Below, piece after piece: positions 50,459 to 64,000 of a stretch of 64,000 nt of DNA. The DNA lies in assembly GCA_013399875.1 (NCBI GenBank), contig VXAZ01003471.1, positions 345,871 through 409,870 on the forward strand, written 5' to 3'. The notes under the pieces were generated by a model. It saw only the letters and a program-made list of their open reading frames with translations. It was not told the origin of the DNA and did not search any database. Positions within the stretch are counted from its first letter, which is position 1. Each line of letters opens with the position of its first letter. This DNA comes from Gymnorhina tibicen. Its lineage: Eukaryota; Chordata; Aves; Passeriformes; Artamidae. A program made the translations under genes and the position numbers.

Positions 50459-52604
50459 GAGCTTTAGTCCAATGGAGGAGGTCTTGAGAGGGTATTTGTG
50501 CTTTCTGTGTACACTTCTCATGAGGGGCTTTGCCATGCAGGCGTAGTCAAAATCAGCCCAAAATATTTACCCTCCTTTGTCATTATTCAGATGGACATCT
50601 GCATTACTACCAAAAAAACCCCAAACCTCTATGCAAATTGGTCAGTATGGGTACATTTAGTCTATACAAAGTTTCAAAAGGCAAGTAAGTGGTTTCAATT
50701 CTTAAATGGTGACTGTGCTGGGAAGTGGTAGCTGCCCGGTGACCGGAGGCTGAGCCTTTTGGTGCTCAGCACAGTTGGATGTTGGACACAGTTTTGTGGT
50801 GTTTAGAAAAACAATGGAGAAATAAACAGTGAGAAAAAGAATCCTCAAGACAGAGCAGCAGATCTGAATTAAATGCAAAGGTAGCAGCTAGACTGCAGAG
50901 ACTGGGGAATGCACAGCAGCAGGAATAATATTGAGAGGGTGGTTGGTTCCTGCCCCTACTCCTGGGTGACGGGCAGCTCCAGAACCCATGTAAGCCTTAA
51001 AAGATGGAAAATTTTTAGTTACACCTCAGTAAAGCAGCTTCTTCCAGGGAATCAAACATTTAGCTCCTTGTCAGATCCTTTGAGCCATACATTAGCGATG
51101 AAAGAGTGATATTGCCACTATTGTCCTGATGATTCAGCAAGGAGCAAAACATGATAGCCTTTCTAACAAGGCTGTTATTCAGATATATCACTTGGCATCC
51201 GCACTCCAACTGCTCACTGGTTCAGAGTGTTAATGCTCTGCATATTGTGCTTAATAGAATTTTAAATTATTTTGATTAAAGTGTCAAGGGATGAGGATTT
51301 AAGATTGATCAAAACTACTTGCTTGTGCTGTGGCAGTTGTTAACCAGCCACTTTCAGAATATTATTGCACAGTCTTAAGTGATGTACCATTCAGACATGA
51401 GAAATATGAGGAAGTACTTCTCCTAAGTTCTTACTGGGGGACCAAGAGGGCAAGGAGTATACTAAGGGGATATATATTTCATAAATAGTGACTGACTTGG
51501 GGTCCCAGTCCTTCATTAATGGACATTGATAGGACCTTCACCCTTGCCTTCTATTTAATGCAATTCAACCATGGATGCACAATAACAAAAATCCAGTATG
51601 GAAAGCCTTCAATTCTTTGAGCAGACATTGTAAGCATTAAAATATGATTCAATAATGGAGAAAATAAATAGTAGAGGCTTGTCTGACTCCAAAGTCAGGT
51701 TTCTGGAAATAGTGTCAGTCAGAAAAAAGTTCTTGCTTTGAAGCTCACCTAGTTGGTAGGGGCAGAGGTCTTAAGTGATGGTTGTTTAATTATGATGACA
51801 AAGAAGGATTAGGATGGTCCCATCACATATACCTTTCAGCTAAAACAAAGTATGTCAGCATGCGTATAGCTTCTAGTATGCAAATAAATCCACCGAAGCT
51901 AATGTAAGGAGAATATTTTACAATTCTTAAATGCGTGCCTTAGAGATCCTCTGAGCGGAACCTTAGAGTACACAGTTCCCAAATCATTGTCTCAGCTTGT
52001 GTGTTTGTAAATATTTTGACCTGAATCAGAGTGCAGTGGCCTGGACAGCACTAGCAATGCCATGAAAGCATCATCTATTCCAGTCCTCTTCAAGGTGATC
52101 CAGTGTTCTTCTCTACTTTGCTTATAAAATAAAGAATAAGACTCTATACAGCTCTTGTTTGGCATTTCGCTAGACGATAATTGCTTAAAATCTCAGTAGA
52201 CTTTGCATCCACATCAGTAAATGACCATATGGCACTTTATGGTAGAATATCCTGAGCCAGACGGGTTGATGTGCTCTAGCTGCCCATGTTCCTTTAATAA
52301 TGCAAAGCAGTCATAAACTCACCTTAAGTGGCTGCTTAAGTCAGGTTTACAGCCACTGAGTGACTGCGCTGCTGAAGCCACCTCTTGCACTGCATGTAGG
52401 TTGTTCAGACAAGCACTTTATTGAAATGACAAGCTTGATGTGAAATAGTGTTGTCTTCTACTTGGTGTAACCTAAAGAATAATAATACGTGAAACTGCTA
52501 CTGACTAGAATTAGTCCGATAGAAGCAAATGCTTTGATTGCTGTCCTGTTCAGCAATTAAGTGTGAACTATAATAACAGTTAAAGGCCATTTACCTAAAA
52601 TGGT

Positions 52605-52690
52605 TTAGAGTTGGCAGTGCTTGGCTAAAGCTGGGATTTGATCTTAAAGGTCTTTTCCAACCTAAGTAATTTTATGATTCTACAATGCTG
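52605..52690 (+). mobile_element. CR1 LINE 3' tail
   Basis: TTTGATCTTAAAGGTCTTTTCC, CAACCTAAGTAATTTTATGATTC and TACAATG form a CR1 3' end in forward orientation. With the 63.8-kb tail, it is one of two CR1 copies seen on the plus strand. Confidence 0.8.
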
Positions 52691-55600
52691 TAAAAATTGG
52701 ATTAATTTAGCTCAAAGATAAGCAGACTATTTGTTGTTCACAAAGTAAATCTCAGAGTAAAAGAAAAGAGATAGCTGATGCTATGAAAATTGTTTAATAG
52801 TTTAAGCTAAAAAATACAGAAGATCCAGAAGCTGAAAATAAAAATGTATGGCAAAAGTCCATCTTGATGGCTCTTGATTTGTGTGAGTGGGCACATCTGT
52901 GCTCTGTTGTACAACACAGGGAGAGCAGCAAAAGAGCATTTTAAGGACAGCTGTGTTTTCCTATAGTCCCTTTTATAATAGTTGCTCAAAGCCTTCTTTC
53001 AGAGAAACAACAAATACAAGTGTTTTGTATCAATCCGCAAAAAAATACCTACCTATTGTTGCATGAAGCAAAATCTCTGCTTATGCACCCCCCCTCCAGC
53101 CATTAAACAGTCTGGTGGGCTGAAGGCATCTGATGTATGAGTTTCATCCTGTTTCCAGTGGGAACGTCCAGAACTGCAGCCATTTAATAGACAAATGAAT
53201 ATACAGAGCCATTAAAACATATTAAATACTCCTGCATGTGTTTAACTGCAAGTATATGACTAATCTTTTTGACTCCAGAGGCAGCAAGGCATACATCTTC
53301 AGCAGGTACTTAAGAATTTTGTTGAATGGAGATCACAGAACATTAGTTCCTTCACCAGCATGTTAGCTGGTGTAATTGTCAAGGATTATGATGCAGGGAG
53401 CAGAACAGGGCTGCAGTCACAGGTCCCTCCTTGTGCACTCTCCCTGCGTTCACCACGTAGCAATATGTCCTCCAAGGACTGTTTGGACCACCTATAGGCA
53501 CCTGTAGGACAGACCCTAGGCAAAATATATGATGACTCCTGTGACTTGTCAAAATTGACCCTACACTGGCAATGAGAAAAACTTGATGAAATGGAAATCA
53601 GGGAGAAAAAACAAAGGAATTCAGATCTGGGGGATTCTGCAGGTAGAAGCAACACTGAAGTTATTGTGCTGTACTTCACAGTAAGGAGCAACTTCCATCT
53701 CTGTACAAAAGTCAGCGTGCAGCGAGCACCAGGTCAGGGCTAAGCTGGCACTCTTGCTACTGCCAGATCAATACACACCTCGTGGCTGCTGCTATTGAAT
53801 GGACTCAAATACCTTGTAAAACAGGACAGATCCACAAGAATTGGGTTGAGTCAATGAAGGTGTTGCCCATCATTCATGGTCCTTGGATCCTGGCCTAACC
53901 AGGGAGCTAATGCTGCAAAGGCAGAGCCAAGTTAGTTTTCTGGAGAAAAGTTACATCATAATTTACAGAGTAACCTTTACATGGTGAGGAAAAGGATTTT
54001 TCATAGACAGAAAAGGCAAGGACTTGGATCTCATTGTGAAACTTTCCATTCTTTTTACCTCTGTCTCCATTTAAATGAAATAGGGAGACCCATTTGCAGC
54101 CAACAAAATTAGCTAAAAGCTACTCACATAAAGACAGAGATTTCATTGAAATCAAATCCATATATTATCTCACAGGAAGAGTTGTCCAGAGTTAATTTCA
54201 AGGTTAATAGGCTGTTATTGCCATTTTCAAATAAAGCAATTAAAAGTAATATTCTTATATTACTGATAAGGAAGATCACACTGCATTGGATTGTCAGCTT
54301 ATTTTGTTCAGTGTTCTTCATCAAAAAGTACCTAGTACAAATTACTTTAGGCCAAAGTGGAACAAGACTGCCTAGAGAAAAAAAAAATTACCTCTCTGAA
54401 GTAAAATGTAGATTTTTTAAATGAAATTTTGAAGTAATGAACTCTATTCCTTAACTTGTGAGACGTGTAGAAAGTATTTTCTATCTAAATGTACTTTTAT
54501 TAGTTTTTCTGAAGAGCAAAGTAGAGGTAAAACAAGTTGTTAATTGTACATCAGACATCTTTTCCTGTAGATGTTGAATGCTTTCCATGGAGCATGTGTA
54601 ATACATTAAACCATAATCTCTTCCACAAAAGCTTTTTGTGGAAACTCCCAGAATATTCCCAGTTCTTTACTGCAAGAAGATCTGTACCATACAGGCAAAA
54701 ATCTGATCAAGGAGAAAAAATATAATTCCTCATGGGGAATTATCATAACGTGTGAACGAGAAAACATGACTTTCCCCTTGTAAAATGGCATGACTGTAAC
54801 ATATGTTCTGCTCCAATTAGAAACTGTCTTTTTTAGATTATCATCATGTCAGCCTGCACTTGTGAAAGCAATTTTGATGGATCTGGGGCAAATTGAAAAT
54901 CAAAGGAGACAGCTAGCCTTAGAATTTAAAAGGAGACATTAATTTTCCACAGAGGGTATTTTTTGTCTGCTTGAAGAAGACAAAGTGCTAAGCAAATCCC
55001 CCATATTCATGCTGCCTTCGCGGATAAGTGCCCGTGTATTTTACAACAGCAAACCAACTGTATTCAGCTGCTTTGAGAGATTTACTAGACCAGAGCAATG
55101 CAAAGTTTCTGACTTGACATTGTTTCCGTCTGATAAAGTCTCCAAGTTTGCTATTTCTCTAGGTCTGGTCTAGCGTAAGAGCTTGTAGTTATCACTGTCC
55201 TGGAAAAGTTTTACTGAACAGGGTGAGTTGATTTCAAGTGCAGTTGGTCATCAGTCATGGGCCATGCAGGGAATCCTGACCTGGGAATGTGCCTCATGGT
55301 GATGAGAACCTGATGTTTCTGTGTCTTCATGGATCTACAGCACAGATTTGGAGTACAGCAAGAGGGAGTCAGTTCCTGACATTCCTGTTCACAGGCCTCC
55401 AGACAGTCTTTGGATTTATCGGACATATTGCTTCAACATCCCCCATGTCAGTAAACCTTTTCATCCCTGAAAAAACACCTGTGGTTTATGTTTAATCCTT
55501 AAGACCTGTGAAAGTTTTGACACGTGCCTAAATAATGCTTCACTTTGAAAGGTATAAAAAATAACCTTGCAGTGCAGCCTTCCCAGTCATTGGCATGTAT

Positions 55601-58600
55601 TCACCAAGTGGGGCAACATAAATAAGAAAGTGGCAAATGTCTCTGTTGATTTCAGTCATTCTCAGATATGAAATTCCTGATAAAATGAATCCTCTGGGAT
55701 CTGACTCAAAGACTCAGATGTGAAATGCACCTGTCTTTTGAGATTTCTGGGTCCAGCCCACGCCAAACAAAATTAATTGGAAAGCCAGACTCAGCACTGC
55801 TGATTTAAAGCACATGGCTGCGTTGCTCAGAGGTATGGGGGAGGGACACAAGAGAGGGGACTTCCTAGTCCCAGGGAAGTTGTGTCTGAAGTGCACAGGG
55901 TACTTTGGGTTTGTGCTGTTCACAAACAGTGACATTCCTTCATCCCCAAAGGCCAGCTCAAGACCTGTGCTCTTCTCAGCTCTCACATCAAACTTTCTTT
56001 CACAGTGTAAATTGTAGGTTTGCCTTCAGACAGGGCTTTGCCAGAGGGACAGGATGGTGCTGAGAAGGATGTAAACTGTCTTTTGCTCCACAATGATCCT
56101 TAGGAGCACACGAGAAGCACAAAGGAATACTTTTCACTGTCAGCAAGTGACACTTTGCCTTTCAGATTGAAGTTTTTAATTAAAATGGGAATTTCTGGAC
56201 TGAATATTGTCAGCCACAGGACTGCTGAAATGTGACATCATTTATGACTCCCGCAGTAAGGAGTTCACTGTCCATGATCATAAAGCAGATTCCAGTCTTG
56301 ATTTGATATCGATTTAACAGTCAGCATAAGTTTGCCCTTTAATATTAAACAAAATATGTCAGATCAAAGCATTAACAGTACTCTTCCTCTGGGTTTCTCC
56401 ATGGATATTACCTCCAATTCTTCCAAGCAGTAATGTCTGGCAGAGAGCAAGCTTCAGACCTCTGCCTGCAACACCACTTTTCTGGAGCAGCAGTTTCTGC
56501 TATCCTGCACTGCCCCTGTACAGTGTCATTCCATCACCACTGTTTTTCTCCCTAACACAGACTAAAGCCATTTCTGCTACAAACCTTCTGTTACAGTAAC
56601 TGCCTAAGACTGGCAAATCCAGTCTTCATTTCTTGCTGCAGACACTCTGCAGCTCTGTGCTCAACCCTTCCTTCCCAGCCATCCCCGTTCTAATGGCTTC
56701 AGTCTATTCTTGCAAGTCTCATTTATTTTCTTGCTTCTTTTTGACACAACTGATACAACATGTGACCTCTGTCATGTGTCCTGATTTGTCTGTCTCCTGC
56801 CCCCATGTTTCTGATATTCATTAAGGAGATACTCACTTTTCCAGCTCTGCTTTGCCCCTTAGTGCGGTACACTTAGAGACTCACATCAATGTCTTTTTAA
56901 TTGAATTTTCTTATTGCCATATCTGAATTTAATCTCCAGTATATTTCTTCTTGGCTTTAGCTGTAATTCTTCTACCATCTTTTGTCCCTTTGTTTAAAAA
57001 AGTAACCAAAATCATGCAGTAATTTTTGAGTTCTGAGATATCAGGAGGAACTTGGTCTATTCAGAACAACAGTCAGTCCCATGAGAACTCCAGAATTACA
57101 CTTCGGATGGCTCTCCTGACATCAAGTGGCATCAGTTTTGACAACTTAGTCTCATTGTGAGCTAAAACATCCTGATAGAAGTGTATAAATTTTTCTCTCA
57201 ATACCACCTCCAAGCCTAAATCCTTACTTAGCAATAAAGATAGAGGCAACACTGATCTGACACAGAGCTTGAATAGCCCTTCTCTGTACTGTTCTCTGAG
57301 AGACTGTTTTGGGAGAGCTGAGGAGGAAAGGGTCATTTCTTTTAATTGTAAGGATGTGGCAGTTGGGAAAATTTGTATTCATACTGTAGTGTGCAGCTGT
57401 TGGGATGGGAAGACTCCTGGGATATGTGATACACTTTGAATGTTTTTTATTTTAGTTTTTCATTAAATATCAGGGCTCCTGAAAATACAAGATAATATTA
57501 TGGTAGATCTATAATATAAATGGAAGAAAACAGATGCATTAGCAACCTGCTTGTATACTTAAACATATCTTGCCCTTGCATACGTCTGTCCTTGCTACCA
57601 TTTCCTTTTGTTTACCACAGTGAACTGGGATTAATTTGATGCGACATTTTAAATCCAGGCTTGGCCAGTAATGCTGGCTTTCTGAACACAGGAAGTAGTT
57701 TTCTCTGTGTCAGCATGCAGAAGCTTATGGGTGATAGATGTGTAAACTCCATTTTGGTCCCCTGCTTATTCTCCTTATAGTCACAGGTGGAAGTAGCTGT
57801 TTTGTCATATTTTCCTGCCACTTACATAACAGATCTTGGAAGTGAAGCTGATGTTAAATAAAAGCTTTGTGAAAATTTGATTGGTTGTTACTGCTCATGG
57901 TGGAGAACGTGGAAGTGGAAAAGACACGATATGATCAGAGACAGACAGGAACTACTAGTTTGTAAAATTATTTCTACATTAATTCCTCTGCTGTTAAGAC
58001 TACAGAAAAATCCTTGTTGGTGGTTGTAGTACAGGGGTTTCAATCCCAGCAGCCAGTGTGTTTGCTGCCTGTGGCTTAAGACCTTTGCCTCCTCACCACT
58101 TTTGGTGGCATTTCCTCATGCACTTGTTCATGTCACTTGCTCATATCCAGCCCACAGTCACTGCTGTTGAAGCTGGATGCTGAGAACGGCAAATTTCACT
58201 CACAAATTTCCACCCCGACAAAGTTTAAATCCAGTTAGATGAACCAGGCTTCTGGTTTTAGACCCTACTGCTCTGAAGTGATACCTAACCTGCACTCACT
58301 GCAAGAAAACCAGGCATCATTTGATTGTTCCACATCAACTACGTATTCCCCAACTGGTGAATAAGTTTAATTCTGCCCTGTGATTACCCAAAAGTAATTT
58401 ACCCAAAAGCACTGATATTTCCATATCTTGGACTGATGACAGCCTATGATTTACATGCAGCAATGTGGTTCTGAGGGGTCTCAGAACCATCTGAATATAA
58501 AGGTTTAATGATTGAATTATATATTCTCTCTCCATGATAGAAAATAAGACAACTGACTTGGCTTTCAGGCAGATTACATAAGCCCAAGTTAAGTGGTAGA

Positions 58601-61184
58601 ATAAAAATGAGTGATATTCCTTCTTCACTTAAATACAGCACTAAGTAGTATGCCCTTGAATTCTGCATAAAGCAATTTCCTCCTCTTTGGTAACAGCTAG
58701 GGGGCATTCCGAATGCAAATAGAGTCAGCTTTGCATTTTTAATATTTCTTATATACATAATTCACTGCCTCGGTTTAGAAACGTTATTGCTACCTCTTCT
58801 GTGCATTTAAATTATTTTGCACCTCTGAACTTTCATATTAACTTTAATGTCAGCTCTTAGAGTGTATTTTGTACAGGCAAGCTTGTGCTCATGGCTCTTG
58901 AAATTCACAGATTGCACAAATGCTCATCCAGGCGCAAATACACTGTACAGTTTAACCTGTGTCATTTCACTGGGGTGTGTGGGGGTTCACTAACTGCACA
59001 CATGGTTATACCAAAGCCCTGAAAATCAATGGGCAACAAATGGGAGCAAAGGAAGAGCGATCAGTATTAGAATATCGCATTTGTGTGCTGTCCACCCTGC
59101 ATACAAAACCCACAGGCATAATGAGGATTCCAGCCGATCAATAGGAAACAATGCTTTTTTTAAGTAGCTTTCAAAATAATAGAAATTATGGATGGAAAAA
59201 TATGACCACAATGGAAGGAAATCCACCCCCTTGCTGATGTGGAATTAATTAATGCATTCCATAAAGCCAGAGAGCATGAGATGATTCTGAGCAAGATTTA
59301 CTTCATTGCATGTTTCAGAAGAGAGAGCCGACTGTGGCCATGTCCTGTGACCGTGAATGTTCCTGAGAAATTTTTTCACTCCAGAGGAACAGAGGCAAAG
59401 ATTTACAGCATCTTGTTTGATTCATCAAACTTCTTCAGTTACTGGCTGACATTGTCAACTCCTTGAAACCACAAATCTTAGGGACGTGGCTGGTTGATGG
59501 CTTTTTTCATCTCTGCTGATGCTGTTTGTGGGGGCATAGATCTGTCTCTTACTCACTCCATGCAGGAAATGGTGCCAGAAACATCCTCTCTATTGGTCCC
59601 ACTCCTCGTGCAGCCCATTAGAGCAGGAAGGTGGGGATCCAGCTGTGCTCCTTCTGTTGAAAGGAGCACATACCTTTTCTGTATGACAGTCTGAGATGGA
59701 GAGTGAATGGGGTCATCTCATCTCCTGCTCCACCCCATCCCTACCAGACCAATGTGGTTGCACAGCAAAACACATGGCAACCTGTACCAAGTGTTTCCCC
59801 AGAAGCCTCTCGTAAGGGTGGCAAAACTGAACCTGGACTGAATCAATTAGAGTTTTGAGTGCTGACACCTGTACAGTCAGCATGACTGGTACTTGGACCA
59901 TAAACTGTGCTTTCTATCTAAAAGAGACTATAAACAAAAGATATGGCCAAAATATCTCTTGGTTTGATTCTACTGACTGTTTCTCAGAATAACAGAAAAT
60001 CAAGCCTGCTGCCTCCTGCATTGCAATTGAAATAAATGTCCTGCCTCTAACTCTAATTTCCCATCAATTTACACCAATGTAAGCCCAATGGTATGGTGGA
60101 AAATCCACCTGCAGTGTGCACAGATTTTGTGTACTTTACAGAGGCTGTTGTAGCTCTGCAAAGCCAATGCAGAGGCTATAACACAGCTGACAGTCACAGG
60201 CATGTTGGCAAAAGCCTGAAAGTGTTTCCTGGCTGCAGATGAGGGTCATGTTCCAAAGATGATGACTGAAAAGGAGTTTGCCTCTGGGTTGATCGTGCCC
60301 TGGCAGTCATCAGCTTAGACCCCAGTCCTGTATCTTTTCCACTAAATATGTGGTGGGGTCAGTCTTCAGTTTGGTATCTCTCCTCTCATCTGAAATAGCC
60401 ACAGATGAAGTTATAGCGGGAAACAAAATGAGTTCAAGGTTTACACCGATGTTACTGGTGGCAGTGTGAGAGGAAAAACTGATTTGCAGTCTGGACAGCC
60501 ATGAGGAGTCACTAAGTTGATGAAATCAGTTCTCTGCAAAGCTGGTCTAGCTGAGACCAGAAGTTGGGACATACATGAAAATACATTGTGTGTCATCAGT
60601 GCACATGGCTCCCAGCAGTGCCCACTGCAGTAAATGGGGAACTGCAGCTGGAGCAATGCAAACAGCTCAGGCTGCAGTGGGGGATCCACCTGAGAAGCAG
60701 CCAGGGTTGCCTGTGTTCCTTCTTGCATCCTTCTGCAGTGAATTACTGCCCTTGAAGTGAGGTATTGTCACTGGCCCTGCAGCCACTCCGGGTCAATTTC
60801 CAGATAAGTGAAACGCGCTCATTTTGATCACTCCAGGAACCCCTGTCATCTGACTGTGCCTGCAGCTATCCACCCTGTTTGATGCAATAGGTAGGGCAGC
60901 TAATTTAGCAATTGCAGCAGCTGTTCCAAACAAATACCTGACTTGAGCCTAATGTTTTGGTTTGCTGGACAAACCAAATGAAGAATTCAATTTGGATTGA
61001 ATCAGCAGTTACTGTTATTACTTTAAATGGCAAAATAAATATCCTCCTTCAACCTCTGCCCTAATATAATAGATTCAGTTAATACAAAATGTCCAACCTT
61101 AGATGCAAAAAGAACAACTTAACAAAATTGAAGTAGTTTGTTTTGTGGCCCTTATAAGAGGAAGCCTTGGGCTCTATTCATACT

Positions 61185-61262
61185 GACTACCCAGTAGCCT
61201 AGTGGTTAGAACACATCCAAAATGGGGAATCTGAATTCAGATCTGCCTCTCTCCCTGAAGGC
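61185..61262 (+). repeat. tRNA-derived SINE-like remnant
   Basis: TAGCCTAGTGGTTAGAACAC looks like a pol III A box, and GAATTCAGATCTGCC some 35 nt later could be a decayed B box. It is not a tRNA gene: no acceptor stem pairing or intact arms. Confidence 0.4.
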
Positions 61263-63265
61263 AGTCACAGTTCTGTCCTCAAGGAAAGCCTTCCCTACCT
61301 GCAGTGCTAAGGCATGGAGAGAAAAGGCTGTATGCAATTTGGGGGACAGGGGGATCATGATGGGTGTCTTTAGCTGATCATGGTCTCTTTGAATAAATTG
61401 TTGAAAACAGGATCCTCGTCTTTCACCTTTAGGTGAATATGTTACCTTTAAACCCAGGGAGTTGTTTGCTAATGTATTCGGAGGGACATCTTTCTGTACA
61501 TGCACTGTATAAGAATAAAATTGCTCAGCTATAGATTCATAGGAAAACCTGGACAAATTGCTCATCTTCCTCGTTGGCATTGGTTAAAATACTTCATTCG
61601 TCTTTGCAAGAGTTTTGAGGATAAATTGCGAGCGTGGACATTACTCAGTGCAAACTTTGGTGTAAGTACCATGCATTTTTATTATTTAGTAAATTCTTCT
61701 GTAAAGTGGCTTGTAACACAGCATGTGTCTTACTGTACTAGTAGCCACTGCGTTGAGCCACAGAAAAGCCTGTATTTGTACAGCTGTTAAGACCCCTCTT
61801 CCCGTATTTCCTCATTTTCCTTTGCTCTAGGAAAAGTTGGAATTCTTCAAAAAGTGACCTCCTCAGGCACCATCTCTCCTCTTATTTATTTCTTGATTCT
61901 GCTGTCGTTCATTACATTAAAGGTTATTTTTTTAATGAAGCACTGTGGGTAGGGAGAAATAACTTTTACCTTCTGTTCTAATTGATGAATGATGTGTTAA
62001 CTAATCAGAAAGCTTTTCTATAGCCACCATTAAAGCAACAGATGTATGTGGCTCAGGAGAGATTTGTTGAACAGCTTCAACCTTTAAGTGCAGAGGATAA
62101 ATGGGTGGTGACATCATTATACCTTGACAAATAGAAATTATATCATTCTCTTTTTTTCATTACTGATGGTTGATTTATTCCTATGGTTTTCATTTTGATG
62201 AGATCCATTCATTGTCTCTACTGTTAAAACCTTTGAAAATTGCAATATGCAACTAAAGTGGTTATAATATTTTGCACATGATCTTTAGCCTATTATCTTT
62301 TGAGGTTTTCTCCTGAAAGTTACTTCTAAAGGAAAAAAAGTATGATGTGGAGTATGATAAGACAAAAAAGAAACATTTGAAATTCATCCTTGGGTTCATT
62401 TTTAAGCTAGTCACAGAAACAGCACATAAGGAGTCAGAGGACACTTGATGTGGTTATAAAGCATCTCCACTGGTTGCTGGAGGATTTTATTTTTGCGGTG
62501 AACTCGAAGCCTGAGAAGACAGACAGTTGTTCTGCACAGCAGTTCTGTGCCATAATAAACAAGCAAATGTTCCCCTCTCGCCCATCTCTCCCCAGTATAT
62601 TTTGAGCTCTTACCTTGTTTGATTGCATTTCTCATACAGTCACTGAGATGGATCAGAATTTCCTTGAAAATTTCGGTTATTACTGAAGATTGCATTTTTT
62701 CCACTTTTACTGCAGCTTACAAATCAGAAACTAAAAATAAAGTGTGCATCTGTTTGGATAACCTATTTCTCCAGAACAGATTAAAATGACAGAATAAATC
62801 TTGGATGTACTTGGAAGAGCTTTGAATGAATTACAACAAGAGATGAAAACAAGGTGAGTTTTGCTTGGCTAGGACCTCAATGAGGAAATTAAGCTGATGC
62901 TGTGTCAGGGCAAAGTTTGCAAGATAAAATAGGGGTCCTTAGCATCTACTACAGAAGTATAAACAGCAGAGTAAAGCTGACATTTCTGCCAGAAGGCCTT
63001 TATGTACACTGGGGAAAAAAGAGATCAAAGTTAGTTAGAAAAGAAAGTCAGGAAGACAAAATTAATATAGAAGATCTCATGGGTGTGAGCAGGGTTTCTC
63101 TGTCCATGACCACAGCTTGGAAAGCAAGAACTGAGTAAGTGCCTATTCTTGTACCCTGGAGTAGGGGCAGGCAACACAAGGATAAGATGTGCTGGCAAGT
63201 TCTCTGCTTCTTCAGGTTCCAGCCAGGAGTTCTTAGGCTGAAACTTTCCTGTATGAGAAGACCTT

Positions 63266-63282
63266 AAAAAAAAAAAAAAAAA
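63266..63282. repeat. Poly(A) run, 17 bases
   Basis: Homopolymer with no recognisable retrotransposon body beside it. It creates the poly-Phe stretch in an otherwise meaningless minus-strand frame at 63031-63528. Confidence 0.95.
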
Positions 63283-63744
63283 GAGACCCTGAACATGTTG
63301 GCTGATCCTCAGAAAAGCTGATGAGCTAATCCCAGCATGCAATCCACTTTGAAGGATTACATGGTCCAGGAAAGAGCTGGTGGCTGCCTCTGCCAATGAC
63401 GCTACCAGCATCACTGCTGTTCTGTCCAGGAGTAGTAACAGGAAAGTAACAGTGCAGTACTCCTGTTCTGGGATTGCTTTACTGAAATTTAGTGTAAATA
63501 AGTGTCTATGTATGGTTTTAGGAGTCAAATCTTAGTGTTCCTCTTGCTGTCAGCCAGCTGCCTTTAAAATGGTAAATTATCCTAAGCGCGAGAAAAGGAA
63601 TGAAGATGCAATTTAATGTAAATATAGAAAGTTAAAGTTCTGTCACTAAACTACAACTAAATTAACTTTGGAAAAAGCTGTGCTTAGCTTCACAGGAAGG
63701 AATGCATTTGCTTCAGTAACAGCAATGAAAAAATAGTGGTGTTT

Positions 63745-63815
63745 TTACAAGAGAACTGGGAACAGATGATCTTTCAAGTCCCTTCTGGCCTTAAATCTGT
63801 GAATCTAGGAAATGA
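63745..63815 (+). mobile_element. Old CR1-like 3' tail
   Basis: GATGATCTTTCAAGTCCCTT, CTGGCCTTAAATCTGTGAATC resembles the ends of old CR1 groups known from reptiles and birds. About 70 bp remain. Confidence 0.6.
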
Positions 63816-64000
63816 TGCTTCATTTCACACTCTAAGTCATTAAAAACACACTTTCATTATTGAAGTAATCACATTTCTTGGAAATGTGGCTACTACCTGC
63901 TAAGATAATATACCAGATGATCAGTGTTTTACTGAAATTCATGAAAAGAACAGTGTTTGTTACCAGAAGTCTTCTTTTTTGTTATTTCCACAAGCTCATT

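Larger units (their letters stand above)
46282..63744. other. Gene desert, right part
   Basis: No gene seen. Two CR1 tails (50.3 and 52.6 kb), one SINE-like remnant (61.2 kb), and several stretches that look like candidate regulatory elements (47.5-47.7, 51.84-51.92, 54.85-55.17, 58.75-59.4 kb). The 125-codon frame at 47362-47739 plus and the 87-codon frame at 57073-57336 minus have no recognised product. Confidence 0.65.

Noticed and set aside
61185..61262. Possible tRNA gene
   Set aside because: Only an A-box-like word is convincing. No cloverleaf can be folded, so a SINE remnant is preferred.
63031..63528. 165-codon open frame, minus strand
   Set aside because: Runs through a poly(A)/poly(T) homopolymer that makes a poly-Phe stretch. 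No protein similarity recognised.
1..64000. CRISPR arrays, operons or bacterial mobile systems
   Set aside because: The window is vertebrate nuclear DNA: introns, CR1 LINEs and CpG depletion. No regularly spaced repeats of CRISPR type occur.

Overview
This is a stretch of bird chromosome: AT-rich, CpG-poor, with one intron-containing gene in a gene desert. CR1 LINE 3' ends on both strands, an ERV-type LTR-like repeat and very old amniote repeats all point to a bird. The only gene I can support is NPVF, the precursor of gonadotropin-inhibitory hormone (GnIH), on the minus strand at about 18.4-22.05 kb. Its encoded GnIH peptide, SIKPFANLPLRF-GR, is of songbird (passerine) type and matches the form I recall from the European starling. 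That makes a starling-like passerine plausible, but one peptide cannot fix the species.

NPVF layout: a TATA promoter near 22.05 kb; exon 1 with the signal peptide (coding 21983-21843); a 1.8-kb intron; exon 2 with all the RFamide peptides (20031-19659); a 0.9-kb intron; and a tiny terminal coding exon (18781-18768). The predicted precursor is 175 residues, close to the roughly 173 I recall for quail. Three amidated peptides can be read: GnIH-RP1 and GnIH ending LPLRF, and GnIH-RP2 ending LPQRF. A fourth, degenerate site ends HRL-GR.

The rest is intergenic. 1-8.6 kb has no gene. 8.6-10.06 kb is a truncated, degraded CR1 with its 3' end at the left. 13.4-14.0 kb and 17.5-18.3 kb are dispersed repeats that look like ERV LTRs; the second lies just beyond the NPVF poly(A) signal. 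Short CR1 tails occur at 15.0, 23.6-24.2, 28.9, 45.9-46.3, 50.3, 52.6 and 63.8 kb. Old amniote repeats or SINE-like remnants are suspected at 12.0, 31.6-31.8, 37.5-37.7, 39.1 and 61.2 kb. From 24 to 64 kb I find no credible exon. Open frames there are short, lack recognisable domains and are no more frequent than chance allows.

From knowledge of vertebrate synteny (not seen here), NPVF lies between the C7orf31/CYCS/OSBPL3 group and a gap leading to MIR148A, NFE2L3 and the HOXA region. The empty flank fits that gap. I found no sign of an undescribed multi-gene system. The most interesting points are NPVF peptide evolution, its minute last exon, repeats close to the gene, and a few desert segments that could be conserved regulatory elements.
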